A stretch of DNA of 64,000 nt from Klebsiella quasivariicola (GCF_002269255.1 NZ_CP022823.1:2294001-2358000), one strand, 5' to 3'; positions 1-9,005 are shown, numbered from the stretch's first letter. A program made the numbers and translations. The notes: generated by a model not told the origin, from the sequence alone.

Positions 1-1
1 G

Positions 2-1123
2 GAAGTCACTCTCAGCGAGCCGGTTCCCTATTTTTACAAACTGCTGGTTAACCCGGCGATGTCTCCTGTCTACAAACCGGCCATTGAAAAATTTGGCGAG
101 AAGTGGACACAGCCTGGCAATATCGTCACCAATGGCGCGTATACTCTGAAAGACTGGGTGGTCAACGAACGTATTGTCATGGAGCGCAACCCGCACTACT
201 GGGATAATGCCAAAACCGTTATCAACACCGTGACCTGGCTGCCGACCTCTTCCGAAGTGACCTATGTTAACCGCTATCGCAGTGGTGAACTGGACATGAC
301 CTATAACCAGCTGCCGATCGAACTCTTCCAGAAGCTGAAAAAAGAGATCCCCAACGAGCTGCACGTTGACCCGTATCTGTGTACCTATTATTACGAAATC
401 AACAACCAGAAAGCGCCGTTCACCGACGTACGCGTGCGTACCGCGCTGAAGCTGGGTCTGGACCGCGACATCATTGCTAACAAGGTGAAAGGTCAGGGCG
501 ATCTGCCGGCCTATGGTTACACGCCGCCGTATACCGATGGCGCGAAACTGAGCGAGCCGGAATGGTTTACCTGGTCGCAGGAAAAACGTAATGAAGAAGC
601 GAAGAAACTGCTGGCCGAAGCCGGCTATACCGCAGATAAACCGTTAACCTTCAACCTGCTGTATAACACCTCTGATCTGCACAAGAAGCTGGCGATTGCC
701 GCCGCCTCGCTGTGGCGTAAAAACCTGGGCATTGACGTGAAGCTGGTCAATCAGGAGTGGAAAACGTTCCTCGATACTCGTCATCAGGGCACCTATGACG
801 TGGCGCGCGCGGGCTGGTGCGCCGACTATAACGAGCCAACCTCCTTCCTGAACACCATGCTCTCTGACAGCTCAATGAATACCGCGCACTATAAGAGCCC
901 GGCGTTCGATAAAATTATGGCTGAATCCGTAAAAGCGTCAGATGAAGCGCAGCGCACGGCAGCCTATGCGAAAGCGGAACAGCAGCTGGACAAAGACAGC
1001 GCGATCGTACCGGTCTATTACTACGTCAACGCCCGCCTGGTGAAACCGTGGGTAGGGGGCTACACCGGTAAAGACCCGATGGATAACGTCTATACCAAAG
1101 ATCTTTACGTTATCAAACATTAA
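2..1123 (+). CDS. oppA: Oligopeptide ABC transporter periplasmic binding protein OppA (C-terminal part)
   Basis: Periplasmic binding protein that captures peptides and delivers them to the OppBCDF importer. The reading frame is open from base 2, so the start lies outside the window and about 373 C-terminal residues are present; the ATG at 59 is an internal methionine. The protein reads nearly residue for residue like E. coli OppA, including the WCADYNEPTSFLNT segment and the C-terminal VKPWVGGYTGKDP. It belongs to solute-binding family 5 (SBP_bac_5). It is followed after 85 bases by oppB on the same strand. E. coli also has the paralogue MppA, but the adjoining oppBCDF makes OppA the clear choice. 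Confidence 0.97.
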   Translation, partial: EVTLSEPVPYFYKLLVNPAMSPVYKPAIEKFGEKWTQPGNIVTNGAYTLKDWVVNERIVMERNPHYWDNAKTVINTVTWLPTSSEVTYVNRYRSGELDMTYNQLPIELFQKLKKEIPNELHVDPYLCTYYYEINNQKAPFTDVRVRTALKLGLDRDIIANKVKGQGDLPAYGYTPPYTDGAKLSEPEWFTWSQEKRNEEAKKLLAEAGYTADKPLTFNLLYNTSDLHKKLAIAAASLWRKNLGIDVKLVNQEWKTFLDTRHQGTYDVARAGWCADYNEPTSFLNTMLSDSSMNTAHYKSPAFDKIMAESVKASDEAQRTAAYAKAEQQLDKDSAIVPVYYYVNARLVKPWVGGYTGKDPMDNVYTKDLYVIKH

Positions 1124-1133
1124 TGGCAATACG

Positions 1134-1157
1134 TGGAGCGGGTCTTTGCTCGCTCCA
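1134..1157 (+). terminator. oppA-oppB intergenic hairpin
   Basis: The 7-bp arms TGGAGCG and CGCTCCA enclose a 10-base loop, with no T-tract behind it. A hairpin between a binding-protein gene and its permease genes often stabilises the upstream mRNA or partly terminates it, so the binding protein is made in excess. That role is inferred. Confidence 0.5.
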
Positions 1158-1208
1158 TCGTGTCTTATTTGAGAGCAGTGCAAAGGCACACGCCAGAAGG
1201 TACGGGCA

Positions 1209-2129
1209 ATGTTAAAATTTATCTTACGTCGCTGTCTGGAAGCGATTCCGACGCTATTTATTCTTATTACCATCTCATTCTTCATGATGCGTCTGGCTCC
1301 GGGAAGTCCTTTTACCGGGGAACGTACGCTACCGCCTGAAGTCATGGCGAATATTGAAGCAAAATACCATTTAAACGATCCCATCATGACGCAGTACTTC
1401 AATTATCTGAAGCAGCTGGCGCATGGCGATTTTGGTCCCTCCTTTAAATACAAAGATTATTCGGTCAACGATCTGGTGGCGGCCAGCTTCCCGGTGTCGG
1501 CGAAACTGGGCTTCGCTGCCTTTTTCCTGGCGGTGGTGATCGGTGTTGCCGCCGGGGTGATAGCCGCTCTGAAGCAAAATACCCGCTGGGACTATGCCGT
1601 GATGGGGGTAGCCATGACCGGCGTGGTTATCCCGAGCTTTGTGGTGGCGCCGCTGCTGGTGATGATCTTTGCTATTACGCTGCACTGGCTACCGGGCGGC
1701 GGCTGGAACGGTGGGGCGCTGAAATTTATGATCCTGCCGATGGTGGCGCTCTCTCTGGCTTATATCGCCAGTATTGCGCGTATCACTCGCGGCTCGATGA
1801 TTGAAGTCCTGCACTCTAACTTTATCCGCACCGCGCGGGCGAAAGGGCTGCCGATGCGCCGCATTATTTTCCGCCATGCGCTGAAGCCGGCATTGCTGCC
1901 GGTGCTCTCCTATATGGGGCCGGCTTTCGTGGGCATCATTACCGGCTCAATGGTCATCGAAACCATTTACGGCCTGCCGGGGATCGGTCAGCTGTTCGTT
2001 AACGGGGCACTTAACCGCGACTACTCGCTGGTGCTGAGTCTGACTATCCTGGTGGGCGCCCTGACTATCCTGTTCAACGCCATCGTTGACGTGCTGTACG
2101 CCGTTATCGATCCGAAGATTCGCTACTGA
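1209..2129 (+). CDS. oppB: Oligopeptide ABC transporter permease OppB
   Basis: Inner-membrane permease of the peptide importer, pairing with OppC. The 306 residues equal the E. coli OppB length. A hydrophobic N-terminal segment (about residues 10-30) is followed by a periplasmic stretch and a block of five further membrane segments. The cytoplasmic EAA-type loop (IRTARAKGLPMRRIIFRHAL, about 205-225), which contacts the ATPase, is intact. It is the second gene of oppABCDF; 14 bases separate it from oppC. Confidence 0.97.
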   Translation: MLKFILRRCLEAIPTLFILITISFFMMRLAPGSPFTGERTLPPEVMANIEAKYHLNDPIMTQYFNYLKQLAHGDFGPSFKYKDYSVNDLVAASFPVSAKLGFAAFFLAVVIGVAAGVIAALKQNTRWDYAVMGVAMTGVVIPSFVVAPLLVMIFAITLHWLPGGGWNGGALKFMILPMVALSLAYIASIARITRGSMIEVLHSNFIRTARAKGLPMRRIIFRHALKPALLPVLSYMGPAFVGIITGSMVIETIYGLPGIGQLFVNGALNRDYSLVLSLTILVGALTILFNAIVDVLYAVIDPKIRY

Positions 2130-2143
2130 AGCCGGAGTTCGCC

Positions 2144-3052
2144 ATGATGTTAAGTAAGAAAAATAGCGAGGCGCTGGAAAACTTCAGTGAGAAGCTGGAA
2201 GTGGAAGGGCGCAGCCTCTGGCAGGACGCGCGTCGCCGCTTTATGCATAACCGCGCTGCGGTGACCAGCCTGATTATGCTGGTGCTTATTGCACTGTTCG
2301 TTACCCTGGCGCCGATGGTGTCGTCGTTCTCCTACTTCGATACCGACTGGGGCATGATGTCTAACCCCCCGGATATGGCCTCAGGCCACTACTTCGGAAC
2401 TGACTCCTCCGGACGCGATCTGCTGGTGCGCGTGGCGATCGGCGGACGTATTTCGCTGATGGTCGGGGTGGCCGCGGCGCTGGTAGCAGTGATCCTCGGC
2501 ACGCTCTATGGTTCGCTTTCCGGTTATCTCGGCGGCAAAGTAGATTCGGTGATGATGCGTCTGCTGGAGATCCTCAACTCCTTCCCGTTTATGTTCTTCG
2601 TTATCCTGCTGGTCACCTTTTTTGGTCAGAACATTCTGTTGATCTTCGTGGCCATCGGCATGGTTTCCTGGCTGGATATGGCGCGTATCGTGCGCGGACA
2701 GACCTTGAGCCTGAAGCGTAAAGAGTTTATCGAAGCCGCGCAGGTCGGTGGCGTCTCCACGGCCAGCATCGTGCTGCGCCATATCGTCCCCAACGTGCTG
2801 GGGGTGGTGGTGGTATATGCCTCGCTGCTGGTTCCCAGCATGATCCTTTTCGAATCCTTCCTCAGCTTTCTCGGACTGGGAACGCAAGAGCCGCTCAGCA
2901 GCTGGGGAGCCTTGCTCAGCGATGGCGCTAACTCCATGGAAGTCTCGCCCTGGCTGCTGCTGTTCCCGGCAGGTTTCCTGGTGGTGACCCTGTTTTGTTT
3001 TAACTTTATCGGCGATGGTCTGCGTGATGCCCTCGACCCGAAAGACCGCTAA
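2144..3052 (+). CDS. oppC: Oligopeptide ABC transporter permease OppC
   Basis: Second inner-membrane permease of the Opp importer, 302 residues as in E. coli. A charged cytoplasmic N-terminus (about 40 residues) precedes the first membrane helix. The FGTDSSGRDLLVR motif typical of OppC/DppC is near residue 83, and the EAA loop (FIEAAQVGGVSTASIVLRHI) is near 198. Translation may start at either of the two adjacent ATG codons (2144 or 2147); both follow a GGAG. oppD begins 11 bases after the stop. Confidence 0.97.
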   Translation: MMLSKKNSEALENFSEKLEVEGRSLWQDARRRFMHNRAAVTSLIMLVLIALFVTLAPMVSSFSYFDTDWGMMSNPPDMASGHYFGTDSSGRDLLVRVAIGGRISLMVGVAAALVAVILGTLYGSLSGYLGGKVDSVMMRLLEILNSFPFMFFVILLVTFFGQNILLIFVAIGMVSWLDMARIVRGQTLSLKRKEFIEAAQVGGVSTASIVLRHIVPNVLGVVVVYASLLVPSMILFESFLSFLGLGTQEPLSSWGALLSDGANSMEVSPWLLLFPAGFLVVTLFCFNFIGDGLRDALDPKDR

Positions 3053-3063
3053 GGAGCGCTGCC

Positions 3064-4077
3064 ATGACTATGATTGAAACGGCAAAGGCGCCGCAAGCGC
3101 AGAGTCACAGCGGCCTGCTGCTGGACGTGAAAGATCTTCGCGTCACCTTTAAAACGCCGGATGGCGATGTCACCGCCGTCAATGACCTGAACTTCACCCT
3201 GCAGGCGGGCGAGACGCTTGGCATTGTGGGCGAATCTGGCTCCGGTAAATCGCAAACCGCCTTCGCCCTGATGGGACTGCTGGCGGCCAACGGCCGTATC
3301 GGAGGATCCGCCACCTTTAACGGTCGGCAAATCCTGAATCTGCCGGAGCGCGAGCTGAATAAACTGCGCGCCGAGCAAATCTCAATGATTTTCCAGGATC
3401 CGATGACCTCTCTTAACCCGTATATGCGGGTGGGCGAGCAGCTCATGGAAGTCCTGATGTTGCACAAAGGACTGAGCAAAGCCGAGGCGTTTGAAGAGTC
3501 GGTGAAGATGCTCGATGCGGTAAAAATGCCGGAAGCGCGTAAGCGCATGAAGATGTTCCCGCATGAATTCTCCGGCGGGATGCGCCAGCGCGTGATGATT
3601 GCCATGGCGCTGCTGTGCCGGCCGCGGCTGCTGATCGCGGATGAACCCACCACCGCGCTGGACGTCACCGTGCAAGCGCAGATCATGACGCTGTTGAATG
3701 AGCTTAAACGCGAATTCAATACGGCCATCATCATGATCACCCACGACCTCGGGGTGGTAGCGGGGATCTGCGATAAAGTGCTGGTGATGTACGCCGGGCG
3801 CACCATGGAGTACGGTCAGGCGCGCGATGTTTTCTATCAACCGTCGCATCCATACTCCATTGGCCTGTTGAATGCAGTTCCTCGTCTGGATGCCGAGGGC
3901 GATGCGTTGTTAACTATCCCTGGCAACCCGCCAAACCTGCTGCGATTGCCGAAAGGCTGTCCATTCCAGCCGCGCTGCCCGCACGCCATGGAGCAGTGCA
4001 GCAGCGCACCGCCGCTGGAGTCGTTCGCGCCAGGCCGCCTGCGCGCCTGCTTTAAACCGGTGGGGGATCTGCTATGA
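3064..4077 (+). CDS. oppD: Oligopeptide ABC transporter ATP-binding protein OppD
   Basis: One of the two ATPases that power peptide import. Walker A is GESGSGKS (about residues 58-65), the ABC signature is FSGGMRQRV (about 164) and Walker B with the switch region is LLIADEPTTALD. After residue 260 comes the oligopeptide/dipeptide transporter C-terminal domain with the cysteine cluster CPFQPRCPHAMEQC. The start follows AAGGAG at a good distance. The last four bases overlap the oppF start (ATGA), implying translational coupling. Confidence 0.97.
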   Translation: MTMIETAKAPQAQSHSGLLLDVKDLRVTFKTPDGDVTAVNDLNFTLQAGETLGIVGESGSGKSQTAFALMGLLAANGRIGGSATFNGRQILNLPERELNKLRAEQISMIFQDPMTSLNPYMRVGEQLMEVLMLHKGLSKAEAFEESVKMLDAVKMPEARKRMKMFPHEFSGGMRQRVMIAMALLCRPRLLIADEPTTALDVTVQAQIMTLLNELKREFNTAIIMITHDLGVVAGICDKVLVMYAGRTMEYGQARDVFYQPSHPYSIGLLNAVPRLDAEGDALLTIPGNPPNLLRLPKGCPFQPRCPHAMEQCSSAPPLESFAPGRLRACFKPVGDLL

Positions 4078-5078
4078 ACGCCGTAACTGAACAACGAAAA
4101 GTCCTGCTCGAGATTGCCGACCTGAAGGTGCACTTCGATATCAAAGATGGCAAACAGTGGTTCTGGCAGCCGTCGAAAACGCTGAAAGCGGTGGATGGCG
4201 TGACGCTGCGTCTTTATGAGGGGGAAACCCTCGGCGTGGTGGGGGAGTCCGGCTGCGGTAAATCAACCTTCGCCCGCGCCATTATTGGCCTGGTGAAAGC
4301 GACCGATGGCAAAGTGGCCTGGTTGGGTAAAGATCTGCTGGGCATGAAGCCGGAAGAGTGGCGCGAGGTGCGTAGCGATATTCAGATGATCTTCCAGGAT
4401 CCGCTGGCTTCGCTGAACCCGCGCATGACTATCGGCGAAATTATCGCCGAACCGCTGCGTACCTATCATCCGAAGATGCCCCGTCAGGAAGTGCGCGATC
4501 GCGTCAAAGCAATGATGATGAAGGTCGGGCTGCTGCCGAACCTGATCAACCGTTATCCGCATGAGTTCTCCGGCGGTCAGTGCCAGCGCATCGGTATCGC
4601 GCGGGCGTTAATTCTTGAGCCAAAGCTGATTATCTGCGATGAACCAGTCTCCGCGCTTGATGTGTCGATTCAGGCGCAGGTGGTCAATCTGCTGCAGCAG
4701 TTGCAGCGTGAAATGGGGCTGTCGCTGATATTTATTGCCCACGATCTGGCGGTGGTTAAACATATCTCCGATCGCGTCCTGGTGATGTATCTGGGTCATG
4801 CGGTGGAGCTGGGCACTTACGACGAGGTGTACCACAATCCGCTGCATCCCTACACCAAAGCGCTGATGTCGGCGGTGCCGATCCCCGACCCGGACCTCGA
4901 GAAAACCAAAACCATCCAGTTGCTGGAGGGGGAGTTACCTTCACCCATTAACCCGCCGTCGGGCTGTGTCTTCCGCACCCGCTGCCCGCTTGCCGGGCCA
5001 GAGTGCGCCAAAACCCGCCCGGTGCTGGAGGGCAGTTTCCGCCATGCGGTTTCCTGCCTGAAGGTAGACCCGTTATAA
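4074..5078 (+). CDS. oppF: Oligopeptide ABC transporter ATP-binding protein OppF
   Basis: Second ATPase of the Opp importer, forming a heterodimer with OppD. Walker A GESGCGKST, signature FSGGQCQRIG and Walker B LIICDEPVSALD are all intact. The C-terminal extension carries the cysteine-bearing CVFRTRCPLAGPEC typical of the family. The 334 residues match the E. coli length. The start overlaps the oppD stop by four bases. It is the last gene of the operon, with a strong terminator seven bases after the stop. Confidence 0.97.
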   Translation: MNAVTEQRKVLLEIADLKVHFDIKDGKQWFWQPSKTLKAVDGVTLRLYEGETLGVVGESGCGKSTFARAIIGLVKATDGKVAWLGKDLLGMKPEEWREVRSDIQMIFQDPLASLNPRMTIGEIIAEPLRTYHPKMPRQEVRDRVKAMMMKVGLLPNLINRYPHEFSGGQCQRIGIARALILEPKLIICDEPVSALDVSIQAQVVNLLQQLQREMGLSLIFIAHDLAVVKHISDRVLVMYLGHAVELGTYDEVYHNPLHPYTKALMSAVPIPDPDLEKTKTIQLLEGELPSPINPPSGCVFRTRCPLAGPECAKTRPVLEGSFRHAVSCLKVDPL

Positions 5079-5084
5079 TCTCAG

Positions 5085-5108
5085 GGGCTGACGCAGGTCA
5101 GCCCTTTT
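5085..5108 (+). terminator. Rho-independent terminator of the opp operon
   Basis: A perfect 8-bp stem (GGGCTGAC/GTCAGCCC, 5085-5092 and 5097-5104) with a GCAG loop is followed by TTTT, directly after oppF. Confidence 0.9.
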
Positions 5109-5126
5109 CTTTGCGAGGTTAACGAA

Positions 5127-5960
5127 GTGGGTATGCTTTCTGCCGCTCGTCTGCGGCTTTATCATTTACTTTTCGATCAGAACCGACGTTCCGGCCGCCG
5201 CTTTGAAGGACTGTGCGGACTTTTCGCTTTGCTCAGCGTGCTGGTGATATTTATCGAATCGGGGCTGGGCACGCAATATCATCTGACATTAGACGAATGG
5301 CATATTTTTGTCTGGCTGGAGCTGCTGGTGACCGCGGTCTTTACCGTAGAGTACCTGCTGCGTATCGCCACCTGGCCCAATCCGCTCCACTATATTTTCA
5401 GCTTTTGGGGGTTGATTGATCTGGCGACGATTCTACCGCTGTACGTAATGTGGCTATGGCCGGAGATTAGCCTGAATTATGTCTTTGCCTGGCGAGCAAT
5501 GCGGGCGATCCGCGCGCTGCGTATCCTCAAACTGTTGCGCTTTATGCCTTCGCTGAACGTATTCTGGCGGGCTATCGTCAGCGCCCGCCATCAGCTGATT
5601 CTGTTCTATTCGTTTATTGCCATTGTGATGGTCATTTTTGGCTCGCTCATGTATCTGATTGAAGGACCACAATACGGCTTTACCACACTCAATGCCTCGG
5701 TCTACTGGGCCATTGTGACCATCACCACCGTCGGCTACGGCGATATTACCCCGCACACTCCACTGGGCCGCATTCTGGCCTCAATACTCATCCTGATTGG
5801 CTATTCCATCATCGCTATTCCGACCGGGCTCATCACTACCCATATGACCAGCGCCCTGAACCGTCGGCGTCAGCATCGCTTATGCCCGCAGTGCCGGCAG
5901 GGTGAACATGATGATAACGCCCGTTTTTGCCACGCCTGCGGTCATGCGTTACCGAAGTAA
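5127..5960 (+). CDS. Voltage-gated ion channel family protein with C-terminal zinc ribbon
   Basis: Predicted six-helix potassium-type channel of the inner membrane, 277 residues. An S4-like helix carries arginines at 123, 126, 129 and 132; the pore loop has the potassium selectivity filter TVGYGD (201-206), flanked by S5 and S6. There is no RCK domain, unlike E. coli Kch. Instead, the protein ends in a short cytoplasmic tail with two CxxC pairs (C253/C256 and C268/C271), a probable zinc ribbon. The GTG at 5127 is preferred because an AGG lies 8 bases upstream; ATG at 5133 is an alternative. It sits between the opp terminator and a bidirectional terminator shared with yciU, so it is probably transcribed alone. 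Ion selectivity is inferred from the filter only. Confidence 0.85.
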   Translation: MGMLSAARLRLYHLLFDQNRRSGRRFEGLCGLFALLSVLVIFIESGLGTQYHLTLDEWHIFVWLELLVTAVFTVEYLLRIATWPNPLHYIFSFWGLIDLATILPLYVMWLWPEISLNYVFAWRAMRAIRALRILKLLRFMPSLNVFWRAIVSARHQLILFYSFIAIVMVIFGSLMYLIEGPQYGFTTLNASVYWAIVTITTVGYGDITPHTPLGRILASILILIGYSIIAIPTGLITTHMTSALNRRRQHRLCPQCRQGEHDDNARFCHACGHALPK

Positions 5961-5981
5961 GCTGGTGGCATAAAACATAAA

Positions 5982-6014
5982 AAAAGCCTGCCGGGAAGAC
6001 CGCGGCAGGCTTTT
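5982..6014. terminator. Bidirectional terminator between channel gene and yciU
   Basis: The arms GCCTGCCG (5986-5993) and CGGCAGGC (6003-6010) are flanked by A-tract and T-tract, so the structure can end transcripts from both convergent genes. Confidence 0.9.
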
Positions 6015-6030
6015 ACTCAGGCGATGAGCG

Positions 6031-6360
6031 TTATTCACGCCACAGAATATGACACAGCTTATGATCTTTTTCGCGGCACAGAAGCACGCGGGCGAAGATA
6101 TCATTGATTTCCCCACCGTCGGTATCCGCCAGGCCAATCACCACTTCAGCGAAGAAATCCGGGTTCAGATCGTAATCCACATGCTCTTCCCAGTCTGCGG
6201 AAGGGTCAAACAGCTCGGCACCGCCGCGCTCCTCAAACTGCAGGTTAAACAGAATGATGTCCGCCGGGTCGAGGTTATCGGCCGCCAGTTCGAGAAAGAT
6301 ATCGTAAGCCTGCTCAAGCGTTTCGTCTTCAGTCAGGCGGTTGTTTAAATCCATATCCAT
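6031..6360 (-). CDS. yciU: YciU, DNA-mimic (HI1450/DUF440) family protein
   Basis: Small acidic cytoplasmic protein of 109 residues, nearly identical to E. coli YciU. It is rich in Asp and Glu and carries the family stretches FNLQFEERGGAELFDP and NPDFFAEVVIGLAD. Members of this family (Haemophilus HI1450) have been proposed to mimic double-stranded DNA; the partner is unsettled. It lies just downstream of clsA on the same strand (34-base gap), so the two may be co-transcribed. Confidence 0.93.
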   Translation of the reverse strand: MDMDLNNRLTEDETLEQAYDIFLELAADNLDPADIILFNLQFEERGGAELFDPSADWEEHVDYDLNPDFFAEVVIGLADTDGGEINDIFARVLLCREKDHKLCHILWRE

Positions 6361-6394
6361 GATTGCTACTCATTCGGTATCTGATGGGCACGTT

Positions 6395-7855
6395 TTACAG
6401 CAACGGACTGAAGAAGTAAAACAGTCGCTCGGCGATCCGCTGCCACAGGGGACGTTTTAACCAGCGACGGGCATCCAGCAGGCGCGAGCGCGAGATATAG
6501 TCATCCTGAACCGCCGCCAGATCGCTGCCGAAACCGGCGTCATCGATGACCAGCGTGATCTCGAAGTTGAGCCACAGGCTGCGCATATCCAGGTTGACGG
6601 TTCCCACCAGGCTCAGTTCGCCATCGACCAGCACGCTCTTGGTATGCAACAGTCCGCCTTCAAACTGATAAATTTTGACCCCGGCGGCCAGCAGCTCGGT
6701 GAAAAAGGCCCGGCTGGCCCAGCCCACCAGCAGCGAATCGTTCTTGCGCGGCAAAATAATGCTCACGTCGACACCGCGCTGAGCAGCGGTACAGATCGCG
6801 TGCAACAGATCGTCGCTGGGAACGAAGTAGGGCGTAGTCATTATCAGATGCTCTTTCGCCGCGTAGGCGGCGGTGAGGAGCGCCTGATGGATAAGGTCTT
6901 CCGGGAAGCCCGGGCCGGAAGCGATAGTGTGGATAGTATGTCCGCTGGCCTCTTCGAACGGCATGATATTGACGTCCGGCGGCGGTGGCAGAATGCGCTT
7001 TCCGGTTTCGATTTCCCAGTCGCAGGAGTAGACGATGCCCATGGAAGTAGCCACCGGGCCCTCCATCCGCGCCATCAGGTCAATCCATTGTCCAACCCCC
7101 GAGTCCTGTTTAAAGTAGCGCGGATCGACCATATTCATACTGCCGGTGTAGGCGATATAGTTATCGATCATCACCATTTTGCGGTGCTGACGCAGGTCCA
7201 TCCGGCGCAGGAACACACGCATCAGGTTCACTTTGAGAGCCTCGACCACTTCAATGCCGGCATTGCGCATCATCGCTGCCCATGGGCTGCGGAAAAAAGC
7301 CACACTGCCCGCAGAGTCGAGCATTAACCGGCAGTGAACCCCACGGCGGGCGGCCGCCATCAGCGACTCGGCGACGCTGTCGGCCATGCCGCCGGGCTGC
7401 CAGATATAAAAGACCATCTCTATATTGTGACGGGCCAGCTGAATATCGCGGATCAGAGCCTGCATCACGTCATCAGATTCCGTCAGCAATTGCAGCTGGT
7501 TGCCTTTGACGCCACCAATCCCCTGACGCCGTTCGCATAGCTTGAACAGGGATTCGGCCACCGGGCTGTTATCTTCCGCGAAGATATGTTTGCAGGCCTT
7601 GAGGTCGTTTAACCACTTGGCCGTGGAGGGCCACATCGCTCTGGCGCGTTCAGCCCGGCGTTTGCCCAAATGCAGTTCACCGAAGGAGAGATAGGCGATG
7701 ATCCCCACCAGCGGCAGGATATAAATGATCAACAGCCATGCCATAGCGGACGGGACAGCGCGGCGTTTCATTAGAATTCGTAATGTTACACCGGCGATCA
7801 ACAGCCAGTACCCCAGAATGACCAGCCAGTTCACCACCGTGTAAAAGGTTGTCAT
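6395..7855 (-). CDS. clsA: Cardiolipin synthase A
   Basis: Inner-membrane phospholipase-D-family enzyme that makes cardiolipin from two phosphatidylglycerols. The 486 residues match E. coli ClsA. Two N-terminal membrane helices (about residues 7-27 and 38-58) are followed by two PLD-type HKD motifs: HRKMVMIDNYIAYTGS (about 224) and HTKSVLVDGELSLVGT (about 404). Upstream, divergent yciY is separated by about 140 bases, as in E. coli. Confidence 0.96.
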   Translation of the reverse strand: MTTFYTVVNWLVILGYWLLIAGVTLRILMKRRAVPSAMAWLLIIYILPLVGIIAYLSFGELHLGKRRAERARAMWPSTAKWLNDLKACKHIFAEDNSPVAESLFKLCERRQGIGGVKGNQLQLLTESDDVMQALIRDIQLARHNIEMVFYIWQPGGMADSVAESLMAAARRGVHCRLMLDSAGSVAFFRSPWAAMMRNAGIEVVEALKVNLMRVFLRRMDLRQHRKMVMIDNYIAYTGSMNMVDPRYFKQDSGVGQWIDLMARMEGPVATSMGIVYSCDWEIETGKRILPPPPDVNIMPFEEASGHTIHTIASGPGFPEDLIHQALLTAAYAAKEHLIMTTPYFVPSDDLLHAICTAAQRGVDVSIILPRKNDSLLVGWASRAFFTELLAAGVKIYQFEGGLLHTKSVLVDGELSLVGTVNLDMRSLWLNFEITLVIDDAGFGSDLAAVQDDYISRSRLLDARRWLKRPLWQRIAERLFYFFSPLL

Positions 7856-7998
7856 AGATGTAAAATCCTTTTGAATGACGTTATGTGATGAGTTTACGCA
7901 TCAGTATTTTTCTGGCAAATAAAAACGCAGCGAAAGCGGTAGTCAGTTGCTGGCAGAGGTTTATAATGGAGGCTGTTTTCACTCGTAGAGTCGTTGCA

Positions 7999-8172
7999 AT
8001 GAAGCGTAGTAGAACGGAAGTAGGGCGCTGGCGCATGCTGAGACAGGTGAATCGCCGTAAAGCGCGCTGGCTGGAAGCCCAATCGCGCCGCAATATGCGG
8101 ATCCTTGCTATCAGGAAGGGACTGGTAAAACGGCAGCGCCATGCTCTGCTGTTTATCTTCCCCGAGAGTTAA
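7999..8172 (+). CDS. yciY: YciY, small basic protein
   Basis: A 57-residue, strongly basic protein matching E. coli YciY in sequence and length (begins MKRSRTEVGRWRM; conserved SRRNMRI in the middle). An earlier in-frame start exists at 7885, but the homologue begins at the ATG at 7999, which is used here. The Shine-Dalgarno sequence is weak. Function is unknown. It lies between clsA and the YceI-like gene, as its E. coli counterpart lies next to clsA. Confidence 0.85.
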   Translation: MKRSRTEVGRWRMLRQVNRRKARWLEAQSRRNMRILAIRKGLVKRQRHALLFIFPES

Positions 8173-8185
8173 GCAAGCTGACAGA

Positions 8186-8205
8186 CGGCACCGCACGCGG
8201 TGCCG
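8186..8205. terminator. GC-rich hairpin after yciY
   Basis: The arms CGGCACC and GGTGCCG enclose a GCACGC loop, 13 bases after the yciY stop. There is no T-tract, so it is only a possible terminator. Confidence 0.45.
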
Positions 8206-8310
8206 TAGCCGTTTCCCTCTCCGCCAGATCTCTATTTATGCTATACATGCTTAGTGATTATCTGCAGAGCCTGTTCCTGTCGCGATATCCACTAACCGAT
8301 AAACAGCATG

Positions 8311-8362
8311 GACTGATATTCAAAACCTGTGTTGATTTTACATTGCCTGCGGAATATCAGTC
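8311..8362. repeat. Long-spaced perfect inverted repeat
   Basis: GACTGATATTC (8311-8321) and its exact complement GAATATCAGTC (8352-8362) are 30 bases apart. The element sits between the 3' ends of convergent yciY and the YceI-like gene. Its role is unknown; a long-loop hairpin at a transcript end is possible. Confidence 0.6.
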
Positions 8363-8396
8363 TTCAATAAAATCACGCCATCACCCGAGCGTAAAC

Positions 8397-8975
8397 TTAT
8401 TGGGCGTAGGCTTCAGTGGATAACGTGATGGTCACGTTATCACTCACCGCCGGTACATATTTATCCAGTTTGAAGTCGGAACGTTTAATGACCCCGGTGG
8501 CATCAAATCCAATGGCCTGCTTTTTGACCATAGGATGCATATCCTGCTTATTGAGCGTTGCATGTAGTACGACGGGTTTAGTAATGCCTTTAATGGTCAG
8601 ATTACCTTCAACATCATATTTATTGCCGCCTTTACTTACTACACGGGTGCTCTGGAAAGTGGCCTCAGGAAATGTTTTGACATCGAAGTAGTCTTTGCCT
8701 AAAAATTCATCTGTTAATGCCTTGACGTGAGTGTCGATAGTTTTCACCGGCAGAGTAACATTCACAGAGGATTTCTCAGGGCTCTCTTTATCAAAAGAAA
8801 GTTTTCCTGAAACATCAGATATATAGGCGGTGGGATTAGAAAAACCAAAATGGTTCCAGGCAATAACAACCGAAGTATGCTGCGGATCGAGGCTATATTC
8901 CGTAGCAGCAGCCTGGGAAAGCGGGATATATAAGGCAAGCAGAGAAAATAATGCGGTTTTTTTCAGAGCGTTCAC
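8397..8975 (-). CDS. YceI-family periplasmic lipid-binding-like protein
   Basis: Exported protein of the YceI family (lipocalin-like barrel that binds polyisoprenoid lipids in characterised members). The GTG at 8975 is chosen: AGGA lies 8 bases upstream, and the product then opens with a normal signal peptide (NALKKTALFSLLALYIPLSQA, cleaved near AAA-TEY). Upstream in-frame ATGs at 8993 and 9005 lack a ribosome site and would make an unusual leader. The mature part carries family features: SLDPQHTSVVIAWNHFGFS, then FPEATFQST and NLTIKGITKPV. About 192 residues. It is a lone gene, absent from this position in E. coli. The ligand is unknown. Confidence 0.85.
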   Translation of the reverse strand: MNALKKTALFSLLALYIPLSQAAATEYSLDPQHTSVVIAWNHFGFSNPTAYISDVSGKLSFDKESPEKSSVNVTLPVKTIDTHVKALTDEFLGKDYFDVKTFPEATFQSTRVVSKGGNKYDVEGNLTIKGITKPVVLHATLNKQDMHPMVKKQAIGFDATGVIKRSDFKLDKYVPAVSDNVTITLSTEAYAQ

Positions 8976-9005
8976 AAAAGAGGTCCTCAGCATGTTCAAG
9001 TACAT

